This document shows positions 23,671 through 32,044 of a stretch of 64,000 nt of DNA, piece after piece. The translations under genes and the position numbers were made by a program. The notes beneath the pieces are model-generated. The model saw only the letters and a list, made by a program, of their open reading frames with translations. It ran no database searches and was not told where the DNA came from. The DNA comes from Planctomycetota bacterium. GTDB lineage: Bacteria > Planctomycetota > SZUA-567 > H5-PLA8. Numbering within the stretch: the stretch's first letter is position 1; each line of letters begins with the position of its first letter. Location: contig JACQFI010000002.1 of the NCBI GenBank assembly GCA_016200135.1, positions 28,082-92,081 on the forward strand, in the 5' to 3' direction.

Positions 23671-25105
23671 GGTCAGGAGATTGCCGCCGTTGACGATGTT
23701 GCCGGCCAGCGTCAGCGTTGCGCCGCCCGTGGTGGCCTGGATCGTTCCGCCGCCAGCGCCGCTTATCGTGATCTGCCGGTCGGCCGAAACCGCCCCACCC
23801 GCTTACGCTGACCGTGCCCGCGCTGATCGTCGTCTGGCCGGTGTACGTATTCGCCGCGTTGGAGAGCGTCAAGGTGCCGGTGCCGGTCTTGGTGAGCCCG
23901 CCCGCGCCGCCGATCACCGAAGAGACCGTGATGGCGGCCGTATTGGCTGCCAGCGTGAGCAGGTTGCCGCCGTTGTCGATGTTTCCGGCCAGCGTCAAAG
24001 TGGCGCCGCCTGTGGTGGCCTGGATCGTTCCGCCGCCAGCGCCGTTTATCGTGATCTGCCGGTCGGTCGAAACCGTCCCACCCGTGTAGGAGAGCGTCGC
24101 CGCCGTGGCGCTGCCGAGCAGGATCGGCGTCCCCGCCGCGGTTGCGCCAAGCGAACTGTTCGCGCCGCCGTTGGCGAGCGTGCCAACGCTGACTGTGCCG
24201 GCGCTGATGGTCGTCTGACCGGTGTAGGTACTCGCCGCGTTGGAGAGCGTCAGCGTACCGGTGCCGGTCTTGGTGAGGCCGCCCGCGCCACTAATCACCG
24301 ATGAGACCGTGATGGCCGCAGTGTTGGCGTCCAATGTCAGTAGATTTCCGCTGTTGTTGATATTGCCCGCCAAGGTCAAAGTGGCCGCGCCGTTCGTGGC
24401 CTGAACCGTTCCTCCGCCAACGCCATTGACCGTGATCTGCCGGTTGGTGGAGACGGTGCCGCCAGAATAGGTCAACGTGGCTGCTGTGGCGCTGCCGAGC
24501 AGAATGGGCGTGGCCGCCGCAGTCGCGCCAAGCGAACTGTTCGTGCCGCCATTGGCGAGCGTGCCTACGCTGACTGTGCCGGCGCTGATGGTCGTCTGGC
24601 CCGTGTAGGTGTTGGCCGCGTTGGAGAGCGTTAGGGTACTGGTGCCAGTCTTGGTGAGGCCGCCCGCGCCGCTAATTACACTTCCAATTGTCAGAGACCC
24701 GCCTGAGATGTTGTAAGTTGCCGTTGCGGCCATTGAAATGGGGAAATTTACTGTATTGGTGCCAGCGCTGTTTGAAATGCCACTAACGCTTATGGCCACT
24801 GAATTGCCGCCTATTGTGTAGTTACCTCCTGTGAACGAGATTGAATTGAAGTTAGTTCCAGCAAGAAAATTATTTGTATTGGCGAGACGGGCAGCGCCAC
24901 TTGGAAAAACCAAGTTGTCTCCAGCGACTGGGGCTGTGCCACCCCAATTGGCTGCCGTGGTCCAGTTACTGTTCCCACCGCCTCCGGTCCATGTTCGCGT
25001 CGAAGCCGCGTGCAAAGGAGATATATTGGCAAACAAAAAAACCAGCCCTATTCCCAATAAGGCTGCGACATGAACACGAAAGAATAGCCCGATCTGCCTT
25101 GTCAT
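23426..25105 (-). CDS. N-terminal part of the C25 peptidase gene: signal peptide and repeats, frameshifted
   Basis: ATG 25105 gives a signal peptide (GLFFRVHVAALLGIGLVFLF...SPLHA-AST) and WTGGGGNSNWTTAANW, the typical opening of secreted autotransporter-repeat passengers. Then come near-identical 127-residue units (VISGAGGLTKTGT...LSNAANTYTGQTTISAGTVSVG). The frame stays in family sequence only down to about 23805; below that it turns into Arg/His-rich nonsense (GFGRPADHDKRRWRR) until 23426. The next repeat continues correctly in the frame of 18796-23670. The two frames are one gene, 18796-25105, broken by a 98-nt shortfall in the last repeat. AAGGA sits directly before the ATG. Confidence 0.75.
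   Translation of the reverse strand: MTRQIGLFFRVHVAALLGIGLVFLFANISPLHAASTRTWTGGGGNSNWTTAANWGGTAPVAGDNLVFPSGAARLANTNNFLAGTNFNSISFTGGNYTIGGNSVAISVSGISNSAGTNTVNFPISMAATATYNISGGSLTIGSVISGAGGLTKTGTSTLTLSNAANTYTGQTTISAGTVSVGTLANGGTNSSLGATAAATPILLGSATAATLTYSGGTVSTNRQITVNGVGGGTVQATNGAATLTLAGNINNSGNLLTLDANTAAITVSSVISGAGGLTKTGTGTLTLSNAASTYTGQTTISAGTVSVGTLANGGANSSLGATAAGTPILLGSATAATLSYTGGTVSTDRQITINGAGGGTIQATTGGATLTLAGNIDNGGNLLTLAANTAAITVSSVIGGAGGLTKTGTGTLTLSNAANTYTGQTTISAGTVSVSGWGGFGRPADHDKRRWRRNDPGHHGRRNADAGRQHRQRRQSPDLGRQHGRPHRLIGDRRHGRPDQDGHRHRDPERREHLLGRHDAQCGHAAGGQCDGRWDERHYYQQRRYLGHRRGHHRKQHHF
23606..24660 (-). repeat. Exact 381-bp coding tandem repeats with one 98-nt-short unit
   Basis: The motif TTGGTGAGGC or its variant begins at 24651, 24270, 23889 and 23606: spacings 381, 381 and 283. 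A second marker (GTGATCTGCC) begins at 24432, 24051 and 23768: spacings 381 and 283. So the unit is 127 codons and the last one lacks 98 nt, which is not a multiple of three and explains the frameshift. Confidence 0.9.
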
Positions 25106-25402
25106 TTCCTTTTGAAAGCGGACTTCGCTCCCACCCCCACCCAAACGACATGCACGGCGTGTCGTGCAGCTTCAGAATTTTCCAACCAACGAACTATAAG
25201 TTGCCTCGTGTATAAAGCAACCCAAGTTGTCTCACAATCCTACGTATCGCCTCTACTTGCACGCGTGCATGAGTCATTTTGCATCCATGCTACGTCTTTT
25301 TCCCATTCAGATTACATTAAACGCAAGAGGCTTGCCAACTTAAGGCTTATCCACACCTGAATTTGATGCCCTAAAATTAGCATTTAATTTGGGTAAGCTG
25401 TT
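25106..25402. other. Intergenic, no gene seen
   Basis: An AT-richer stretch between two minus-strand genes, presumably holding the promoter of the C25 peptidase gene. No strong -35/-10 pair, terminator or repeat was identified. Confidence 0.4.
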
Positions 25403-26227
25403 TTATCCTGCGCGCATGGAACGGACAGCCTCACGGGCGTGCATAGCGGGGATTAAGTTGGAGCAATCCGCCAGTGCGGCCACAAAGAACTGGTCCGCGC
25501 GAACCAGATCCCCGCAGCGCAGGCAGGTCAGACCGCAGTTGTATTTGATTCCCGCCGAGACGGGCACGCGTTGAAGAATGGCCTGGTAGTGGCCCAGCGC
25601 CGGTTCGAGCTGCTTCCGATGTGAGAGCGTGTTGGCTTCGTCGAGTCCTTTGAACGCCGTCGCGAAGCGCGCGCCGCCGAGGTAGGCCCAGAGCACCTGC
25701 AGAAGACCTAGGGGCGCCGGCACCAGCGTGAGCAGGTTCTTGAAGAAGTAGCCCCGGGCATGCGGGCGCACGCAGGCGTGGCAGCACTCGACCGAACCGA
25801 AGCTGCGCACGATTGCGACCACGAAGAACGCAACGTAGCCCACGCGGAAGGTCTGCGGCGCGGCGTAGAGCTTGCAGACGGGGCAGAGCCGGTAGTGGGC
25901 CTCGTCTCTGGGAGGCTGCGGCGCTCCGCCTGGACGCGTGGCCAGCGCCTGGCAGTGCGGGCAGTAGATCTGCGCCGTCGCGGGCAGGCCGCTGATTTCC
26001 ACGGCCGCGCCGCAGTGCGGGCACTGTTCGGCGCGATACGCCGCGGCGTGGCCGCATTTTGCGAGTTCGTGGTAGCGCGCTTCAGCGGCCTTGTGCGTGT
26101 GCGCCACGCCCGCCTGGATGCCCTTGCGGCGCGCGCGCGCCTGGTTCCCGTACCAGAACGAGAAGCCGAGCAATCCCAAGAAGAAGATCGCGCTCCACAC
26201 CAGGACCAGAACCGCAACCAGAGCCAT
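25403..26227 (-). CDS. Membrane protein with zinc-ribbon motifs, unknown function
   Basis: 274 residues. One N-terminal membrane helix (LVAVLVLVWSAIFFLGLLGFSF), then two zinc-ribbon-like CxxC pairs: CPHC (about residue 69) and CPHC (about 89). Further Cys pairs are CPVC (about 115) and CCHAC (about 148). Hydrophobic stretches (VGYVAFFVVAIV and LLTLVPAPLGLLQVLWAYL) are probably membrane helices. The C-terminal 90 residues look like TPR helices (LEPALGHYQAILQRVP, CGDLVRADQFFVAAL). GAGGAG lies 8 nt before ATG 26227. It is divergent from the small membrane gene at 26627; its start region shares the intergenic segment with a palindrome discussed for that gene. Confidence 0.7.
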   Translation of the reverse strand: MALVAVLVLVWSAIFFLGLLGFSFWYGNQARARRKGIQAGVAHTHKAAEARYHELAKCGHAAAYRAEQCPHCGAAVEISGLPATAQIYCPHCQALATRPGGAPQPPRDEAHYRLCPVCKLYAAPQTFRVGYVAFFVVAIVRSFGSVECCHACVRPHARGYFFKNLLTLVPAPLGLLQVLWAYLGGARFATAFKGLDEANTLSHRKQLEPALGHYQAILQRVPVSAGIKYNCGLTCLRCGDLVRADQFFVAALADCSNLIPAMHAREAVRSMRAG

Positions 26228-26626
26228 GGCCGTTCTCCTCGCTTCGTTCCAGCCCGCTCGCGGCAGGCGCGAAGTTCCGGAAAAGCATGGCCCGTACCGC
26301 TCGCGAATTTCGTTGGCTGGTTGAACACCGGCATGCTTCCACCCAGTCGCGCAGGCCAGCGCAACCTGCTGGACCGCCTGAAGGTTGAGGGATCAGCAAG
26401 GGCATGGAATTTTTCGCGCAGCTTGAAGCGCGTAAACACAAGTTTGAAGCGGCGAAACCCTCCGGAATCCGGAAGGTCTGCGGAATCCGCCGCGACATCC
26501 GCCGAGGCCGAATCCTTAACTCGTTGAAGAATGGCCCGTTGCGGTTCCGTGCATTTGGCCGGGCGCTTGCCATGAGTAGGTTCGTGTGCAGCGAACACGA
26601 GCGAGAAAAACGGGGAGGGATCACCG
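26228..26626. other. Divergent intergenic region of the signalling island
   Basis: 399 bp without a credible gene: open frames here lack ribosome binding sites and read Arg-rich. It contains the palindrome pair and sigma-54-like element described separately. Confidence 0.5.
26458..26570 (+). promoter_or_regulatory. Candidate enhancer palindromes and sigma-54-like promoter for the 26627 gene
   Basis: CCCTCCGGAATCCGGAAGG (26458-26476) is followed by a second palindrome GCGGAATCCGC (26480-26490), centres 18 bp apart. About 96 bp downstream lies TGGCCG-N5-TTGC (26556-26570), 8 of 10 to the sigma-54 consensus with the invariant GG and GC at correct spacing, 57 nt before the ATG. Confidence 0.45.
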
Positions 26627-27001
26627 ATGATCAAGCAGATTCAGATGGGTCTGGTGGCGCTGGTGCTGCTCGGCTGCGCGGTCTCCACGCATGCCGCCGA
26701 AGAGCTCGCGCCGGACGCCAAGACGGCCGCCGAGATCAAGCCGGGCGAGAAGGATCCGGCCGTCGTAAAGCTGGAGGAAGAGGCCAAGCAGCCATGGCGT
26801 GACCGGATGATGGAAGAAGCCCACCGGGGGCACATCGCCGCCGCGAACCGTAAGTGTCTGTTCGGCCTCGGCGCTTTGGCCGCCGCCGCCGTCCTGTTCT
26901 TCTGGCTGATCAAGAGCCGCTGGGCGCGCGTCGCGATCGTAGTGGCGTCTCTAGGGACGGCGTGCCTGTGGGTGTCGTACTGGAGCTCGCTCGTCTTCTG
27001 A
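26627..27001 (+). CDS. Small membrane protein, unknown function
   Basis: 124 residues with a signal peptide (VALVLLGCAVSTHA-AEE), a charged periplasmic linker (DPAVVKLEEEAKQPWRDRMMEEAHRG), and two adjacent hydrophobic helices near the C-terminus (CLFGLGALAAAAVLFFWLI and VAIVVASLGTACLWVSYW). GGAGG lies 8 nt before the ATG. I recognise no family. Its promoter region carries the palindrome and sigma-54-like element that also appear before other genes of the signalling island, which suggests common control by the activator at 32045-33904. Confidence 0.65.
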   Translation: MIKQIQMGLVALVLLGCAVSTHAAEELAPDAKTAAEIKPGEKDPAVVKLEEEAKQPWRDRMMEEAHRGHIAAANRKCLFGLGALAAAAVLFFWLIKSRWARVAIVVASLGTACLWVSYWSSLVF

Positions 27002-27022
27002 GCCGGCCAGCGTCGAGAGCGG

Positions 27023-29770
27023 CTAAGGCCGTTTCGGATCGTCGGTGGGAATCTTGAGCAGGCGGATCATGTTGTCGTGCGCTTCCTGCAGGCCCAGCTT
27101 GGCGGCTTTCTCATACCACGAGACCGCCACGTCGCGGTCCCTTTGCACGCCCAGTCCTTTCTCGTAGTGGTAGCCCAGGCAGTTCATGCCCATGGCATCA
27201 TTCTTCTCGGCCGCCCGGCGGAACCAGTCCACGGCGGCATTGTAGTCGACGGCCACCCCAATGCCGGAGCCGTAGATCTTCCCGACTTCCGTCATGGAGG
27301 GCGCGTGGCCCTGGTTGGCTCCGAACTGAAACCACTGCAGCGCCTTGGTGCGGTCCACCGCCACGCCGTCGCCTTTGGCATAAGCCGATCCCAGCGAGAA
27401 CGCCGCGCCCGTATAACCCGCGCGTGCAGCCTTCTCGAGCCACGAGATGCCCAGCGCCGGGTTGCGCTCGGTGCCCAGCCCTTGCAGGTTCATGATGCCC
27501 ATGTTGAACATGCCGTTGGCCGAGCCGTTCGCCGCGGCCTTGGCGTACCAGCCCACCGCGGTCTTGTAATCCTGCGCCGCGCCGGTGCCCGTGCCGAACA
27601 TGTAGCCCAGCAGGTTCTGGGCTTCAGCGTTGTTCTGTTCGGCGGCCTTGAGCGCCCAGGCGGACGCCTGCGCGAAATCGCGCGCCACGCCCTTGCCGTC
27701 GAAGTACAGGTTGGCCAGGGCGTACTGCGCGCCCGGATGTCCGGCCTCGGCGGCGTTGCGGTATTCGGTAAAGGCCAGGGCCAGATCGTTGTTCCAGTAG
27801 GCCTGTTCGCCGCGCTGAAACGCCGCCGCGGCGGCCTGGCCCGCCGCGGAACTCGGGTCGAAGGTCTTGCGCTGCAAGCGCGCCACGGCGTCCTTGGCTT
27901 CCTTGAACCCGGCGCTCGCGGCTTTCTGATACCACTCGAGCGCGCGGGCGGGATCCTTCGTCAACCCGACCCCGTTCTCGTACAGCACGCCCAGGTTGAA
28001 CTGCGCCACGGCAATATTCTGATTGGCCGCGCGCGCGATGTACGAGGCGCCCTTCACCGGGTCCGCAGCCACGCCTTCGCCTTTCCAGTACATCCAGCCG
28101 ACGTACGACTGCGCGCCCGGGTGGTTCTTGTCCGCGGCCTTCAGCAGGGATGGTAAAGCCATGGCCTTGTTCGACCCGACGCCGATCCCGTCGTAGAAGA
28201 ACCTGCCGTAATTGTAGAGCCCGTACATGTTGTCGCTTTCGGCGGCCTTGCGATAGAAATCCAGGGCGCGCGTGTAGTCCTTGCGCTTTTCGCACAGCAC
28301 GCCCAATTCGTTCTGCGCGCCCGCGTGATTCTGCCCGGCCGCATCCATCCACAAGCGCTCGGCCTCGCTGGTATCGGCAGTGGTTCCTTCGCCCAATAAA
28401 TACATGAGGCCGAGCTGGTAGCGGGCCTCCGCATGGCCCGCTTCGGCCGCGCGCTTCAGGTACGGGAGCGCGCTGGTGGAGTCCTTGGTCTCGCGGAACT
28501 GCTTCCCGAGTTCGAACGCGGCGCTTGCGACCAGTTCCTGCGCGCGGGTGCGCTTCGGATGGTCCGCGGGGGCATCGGCGAGCGTCCGGTCGAGCGCCTC
28601 CAGGACGGCGTTCCAATCTTTCTGGCCGGCCTTGGTTTCGGCGTCTTTCACGGCCGCGCTCAAGGGGTCGGCCCGCAACACGTACCACGCCGCGACGCCC
28701 ACGCCCGAGACGCCCACGAGAAACAGGAAGACCACCGCAAGGACCATGATCACCGGCAGGCGCGAGGCCGGCTTGGCGGGCTGCGAAAAGGGCAGCGGCG
28801 GCGGCAGAGGACCCGGGCGCGGGTCGTTCGGTATGGTGCCCGGCAGCGTCCCCGCGCTCTGGCGCATCGCTTCAATCAGGCGGCGGCAGTTCGGATGGCG
28901 CTGCCGGCGGTCGAGATGGAACGCGGTCTTGAGCGCCTGCCACTGCGACGCGTTCAAGCCCGGAACCGGCGTTGGTTCGGGATGCAGCACCTTCTCGGTG
29001 ATCTCCTCCACCGAATCGCATTCGAACGGACGGCGTCCGGAGAGCATCTCGTAAAGGATTACCGCCAGGGCCCATTGGTCCACGCCGCGGGTGAGCGTCC
29101 CCGCCGTGTACTGTTCGGGGGCCATGTAGAGCAGCGTACCGGCGAGGCGGTTGCGCGCATCGCGCCGGTTGGGGTCGATGGACATGCCCGTCAGCGTGGT
29201 CTGGATCTCCGCCGCGAGCCCGAAGTCCACCAGCCGCACGGTAAGCGAACCCGTGGACGAGCCGGGGCGTTCCTCGACCATCACGTTCGCCGGTTTCAGG
29301 TCGCGATGCAGGATGCCCTTGGGGCGTCCTTGCGAGTCCACGCTGATCGGAAGGTCGTGCGCGTAATCCAGCGCCTCCGCGATCTGCCCCGCGATCGTAA
29401 GCGCCTTTTCCAGCGGCAGCGGCGCGCCGGGACCGCCGCGCGCCTGGCGTTCTTTGGCGATCCAGTCGGCCAGCGTGATGCCGCGCACCAGATCCATCAG
29501 CACCAGCAGATGGCCGCTCTGCGGATCGAATTCCAGATGGCGCGTCGTGGCAATGTTGGGATGCGAGAGCCGGCTGACCAGCGCAAAGTTGGAGCGCACG
29601 GCTTCCATCTGCGCCACGCCGAAGGCCTTCTCCGGCGGAATGCGTTTGAGCGCGTACGAGATGCCGCTGTAACGGTCGCGGACCTCGAGCACTTCGCCCA
29701 TCGCCCCCTGCCCGAGCACGTGGACGAACTCGTAGCGGTTGAGCAGAAGCTGGCCGGGCTGGAGGTCCAT
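27023..29770 (-). CDS. Transmembrane Ser/Thr protein kinase with Sel1-like repeats
   Basis: 915 residues. Cytoplasmic Hanks-type kinase: Gly loop LGQGAMGEV (residues 19-27), Lys42 in YALKRI, catalytic loop HRDLKPANV (H155-R156-D157), DFG at D182 and the activation segment AGTLLYMAPEQY. All needed residues are present. A Pro-rich juxtamembrane segment and one transmembrane helix (VIMVLAVVFLFLVGVSGVGVAAWYVL, about 340-365) lead to an extracytoplasmic part of about 14 Sel1-like repeats (AEARYQLGLMYLLGEG, AQYALANLYFDGKGV, AQNLLGYMFGTGTG). Sel1 repeats bind proteins, so the periplasmic part may sense a partner. Divergent from the FHA-protease gene; together with the kinase at 36160 it is the likely source of phospho-threonine for the island's FHA domains. 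Confidence 0.9.
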   Translation of the reverse strand: MDLQPGQLLLNRYEFVHVLGQGAMGEVLEVRDRYSGISYALKRIPPEKAFGVAQMEAVRSNFALVSRLSHPNIATTRHLEFDPQSGHLLVLMDLVRGITLADWIAKERQARGGPGAPLPLEKALTIAGQIAEALDYAHDLPISVDSQGRPKGILHRDLKPANVMVEERPGSSTGSLTVRLVDFGLAAEIQTTLTGMSIDPNRRDARNRLAGTLLYMAPEQYTAGTLTRGVDQWALAVILYEMLSGRRPFECDSVEEITEKVLHPEPTPVPGLNASQWQALKTAFHLDRRQRHPNCRRLIEAMRQSAGTLPGTIPNDPRPGPLPPPLPFSQPAKPASRLPVIMVLAVVFLFLVGVSGVGVAAWYVLRADPLSAAVKDAETKAGQKDWNAVLEALDRTLADAPADHPKRTRAQELVASAAFELGKQFRETKDSTSALPYLKRAAEAGHAEARYQLGLMYLLGEGTTADTSEAERLWMDAAGQNHAGAQNELGVLCEKRKDYTRALDFYRKAAESDNMYGLYNYGRFFYDGIGVGSNKAMALPSLLKAADKNHPGAQSYVGWMYWKGEGVAADPVKGASYIARAANQNIAVAQFNLGVLYENGVGLTKDPARALEWYQKAASAGFKEAKDAVARLQRKTFDPSSAAGQAAAAAFQRGEQAYWNNDLALAFTEYRNAAEAGHPGAQYALANLYFDGKGVARDFAQASAWALKAAEQNNAEAQNLLGYMFGTGTGAAQDYKTAVGWYAKAAANGSANGMFNMGIMNLQGLGTERNPALGISWLEKAARAGYTGAAFSLGSAYAKGDGVAVDRTKALQWFQFGANQGHAPSMTEVGKIYGSGIGVAVDYNAAVDWFRRAAEKNDAMGMNCLGYHYEKGLGVQRDRDVAVSWYEKAAKLGLQEAHDNMIRLLKIPTDDPKRP

Positions 29771-29887
29771 AGATACCCATTACCATCGCGGGAGCACGTG
29801 CATGCGCTCTTCGATTCTAGCGTATAGACTTCTCATCCGGACTTTTCAATGCGGATAAACGCGGGATGGGTGCCGGCCGGTGCGGCT

Positions 29888-29999
29888 CTCCGAAATCCGG
29901 TGCCCCCTTGATCCCCGGCCGCGAGCCGATCCCGCACGCGTCCATAAGCCCATTACAGGCGGCACCTTCCGGTTATGGTTCGGCTGGCACGTCTTTCGA
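29888..29999 (+). promoter_or_regulatory. Weak candidate enhancer and sigma-54-like element before the FHA-protease gene
   Basis: CTCCGAAATCCGGTG (29888-29902) differs by one base from the CCGGAATCCGG palindrome. About 97 bp on lies TGGCAC-GTCTT-TCGA (29985-29999), 8 of 10 to sigma-54 consensus but with GA instead of the -12 GC. This is the weakest of the four; a sigma-70-like promoter also exists here. Confidence 0.25.
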
Positions 30000-30034
30000 T
30001 GGGTAAGCTGGAGACGCATAAGTTGACAGCATCC

Positions 30035-30063
30035 TTGAACAACGCGCGGGACATTTGCATAAT
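30035..30063 (+). promoter_or_regulatory. Sigma-70-like promoter for the FHA-protease gene
   Basis: TTGAAC (30035-30040) and CATAAT (30058-30063) are 17 bp apart and lie 30 nt before the ATG at 30093. Confidence 0.5.
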
Positions 30064-30092
30064 CGCACGCTCGCAGAAAAAGGAATCGAGCC

Positions 30093-32003
30093 ATGAAATG
30101 GAAACTGACGTGCCGCCGGGGTGCGTACGCGGGCCAGACCTTCGCCTTCGAGACCGCGCAGGTCACGGTCGGCCGCGCCTCCACCAACACCTTGGCGCTC
30201 GATCCCGAGAAAGAACCGCGCGTCAGCGGGGTGCACTGCTCGTTTTTCGAGGAAGACCGCAAGCTTCTGGTCAAAGACAGCGGCAGCACCAACGGAACCC
30301 TTGTGGACGGCGTGAAGATCCAGTCCGCCGTGCCTGTGTACCAGGGGTCGCTGATCTCGCTGGGCGAAAAAGGTCCCGAGTTCGCCGTCGAGTGCGATTT
30401 CCTCCCGCCCCTGAACAAGACCATGGAGAACACGCAGCCCAGCGGCGGGAAGGTCCCGCCGCCGCTTCCGCCGCAACCGCCCGCAGTGGCGCCGCCCAAG
30501 CCGCACGCGCCTCCGCCGCTGCCGCCCGGCCCCGCGGACGCCGCGCCCAAGCCTTTCGTGGTCGCGCCACTCGCACCGCAGCCGCCCGTGGCTCCGGCGC
30601 CCGGTAAAGGACCTGCGCTGCTTAAACTCGTCTGCAGGTCGGGCGCGCTTGCGGGCAAGACCTACGAGTTCACCCGCGACTCGGTGAGCGTCGGGCGCGG
30701 CGAGTCCAACAACCTGCGCCTGGACGCCTTCCAGGACCAGGCCGCGAGCACCCACCACTGCGAGATCGCGTGGAAGAACGGCGCGTACGTCGTGCGCGAC
30801 AAAGAGAGCCGCAACGGCACTTACATCAACGGGCAGAAGATCGGCGCCGAAGCGCCTCTGCCTACCGGCGCGGTGCTGCGCCTGGGCGAGAAAGGCCCCG
30901 AGTTCATGGCCACCTACGGAACTGCCTCCGCGGCCGATGCTCGGCCCGCCGGCGGTGCGGTTCCTGCCGCCAAGCAGGGCATCGGGCTGATGACGCTCGA
31001 AGGCAAACTGAACGAGGCCAAGAAGCAGGTCAGCCGGGACTACCGCTGGAAACTTGGGGTAGTGGTGCTGGGCATGCTCTTCCTGCTTTTCGCCGGCGGC
31101 GGCATCGCGCTCTGGCAATGGGAGAAAGTCCAGGAGAAGCAGCGCCAGCAGGAAGCGGAAGTCGAGCGCCTGAAGAACGAGCAGGTCGACTTCGGGCGGG
31201 TCTCCGCCAAGGCGAGCGGCGCCATTTACGGCGTGTACATCTGCGAGCCGATGGGCGGGAATCTCGTCCGCTGGGCCTTTGCGGGCACCGCGTTCGCCAT
31301 CAACGCCAACCTGCACCTGCTCGGCACGAACTCGCACGTGGGCAATATCGTGAACATGCCGGGCTTTGCGAACAAATACCTGGTCGTCGTGCGCAGCGGC
31401 GACCCGAAGCACATGTATCGCGTCCGCCGCAGCATCCTGCACCCGGAGTACCAGGCGGGAGAGAACGGCGGCGCGGTGGACTGTCCCGACGTGGCGCTGC
31501 TTCAAACCGAGGTGGCGACCATTGCCGGCGAGAACCTGCCTTTCCCGGAGGTCCTCGAGGCGGAGGATCCGTCCACGCGCAATAAACTGGTCATGCCCGG
31601 TGCGCCGGTGTGCCTGATTGGATATCCGGGCGAGTACGCGCAGTCCTACCTGGACCTGGAGAAGGCCGCTAACGTGGCCAAGCTGGTCTCGGGCTCTGTG
31701 AGCGCCCTCGTGAAATTCAACCAGGGTATGGCCAACGGCGCTAACTACGACGAGCTCCAGCACACCTGCCAGACCTCGGGCGGCAACTCGGGCAGCCCCG
31801 TACTGGACCGCAACGGCAAGGTCGTCGCGCTGCACTTCTCGGGCATCTCGCAGCGCGTCGCCACCATCACAGAAGGCGAAGACGGCAAGAAGGTCATCGG
31901 AGAAGTCCAAGTGAGCGGCAGCGCTATCCGCACCTCGGTGAACGTGAAGTACCTCGTGGATCTGGTCCAGAAAGAGTTCGGCTCGGCCGCTTGGGGAAAC
32001 TAA
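30093..32003 (+). CDS. Double-FHA transmembrane trypsin-like serine protease
   Basis: 636 residues. Two cytoplasmic FHA domains (about 20-95: VTVGRASTNTLAL, SGVHCSFFEED, STNGTLVDGV; about 195-268: VSVGRGESNNLRL, SRNGTYINGQKI) are split by a Pro/Ala-rich linker. A transmembrane helix (LGVVVLGMLFLLFAGGGIALW, about 318-340) and short coiled coil lead to a periplasmic S1-type protease with the triad His415 (GTNSHVGN), Asp466 (CPDVALL) and Ser566 (GGNSGSPV). All catalytic residues are present. FHA domains bind phospho-threonine, so the protease may be recruited or controlled across the membrane by the island's kinases. AAGGA lies 8 nt before the ATG. The sigma-54 activator gene follows immediately. 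Confidence 0.88.
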   Translation: MKWKLTCRRGAYAGQTFAFETAQVTVGRASTNTLALDPEKEPRVSGVHCSFFEEDRKLLVKDSGSTNGTLVDGVKIQSAVPVYQGSLISLGEKGPEFAVECDFLPPLNKTMENTQPSGGKVPPPLPPQPPAVAPPKPHAPPPLPPGPADAAPKPFVVAPLAPQPPVAPAPGKGPALLKLVCRSGALAGKTYEFTRDSVSVGRGESNNLRLDAFQDQAASTHHCEIAWKNGAYVVRDKESRNGTYINGQKIGAEAPLPTGAVLRLGEKGPEFMATYGTASAADARPAGGAVPAAKQGIGLMTLEGKLNEAKKQVSRDYRWKLGVVVLGMLFLLFAGGGIALWQWEKVQEKQRQQEAEVERLKNEQVDFGRVSAKASGAIYGVYICEPMGGNLVRWAFAGTAFAINANLHLLGTNSHVGNIVNMPGFANKYLVVVRSGDPKHMYRVRRSILHPEYQAGENGGAVDCPDVALLQTEVATIAGENLPFPEVLEAEDPSTRNKLVMPGAPVCLIGYPGEYAQSYLDLEKAANVAKLVSGSVSALVKFNQGMANGANYDELQHTCQTSGGNSGSPVLDRNGKVVALHFSGISQRVATITEGEDGKKVIGEVQVSGSAIRTSVNVKYLVDLVQKEFGSAAWGN

Positions 32004-32044
32004 GCGCTGGCTGGACGCGAATACGTCCGCTAATATGCGCGGCC

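Larger units (their letters stand above)
29771..30092. other. Divergent promoter region between kinase and FHA-protease genes
   Basis: 322 bp without a gene. It carries an inverted repeat ATCCG/CGGAT (29835-29855), a palindrome-like CCGAAATCCGG and promoter elements listed separately. Confidence 0.5.

Noticed and set aside
23606..24660. Regular repeats considered as a CRISPR array
   Set aside because: The unit is 381 nt, fully coding and has no spacer structure.
30023..30063. TTGACA at 30023-30028 as -35 for CATAAT at 30058
   Set aside because: Spacing of 29 bp is too long; TTGAAC at 30035 gives 17 bp.
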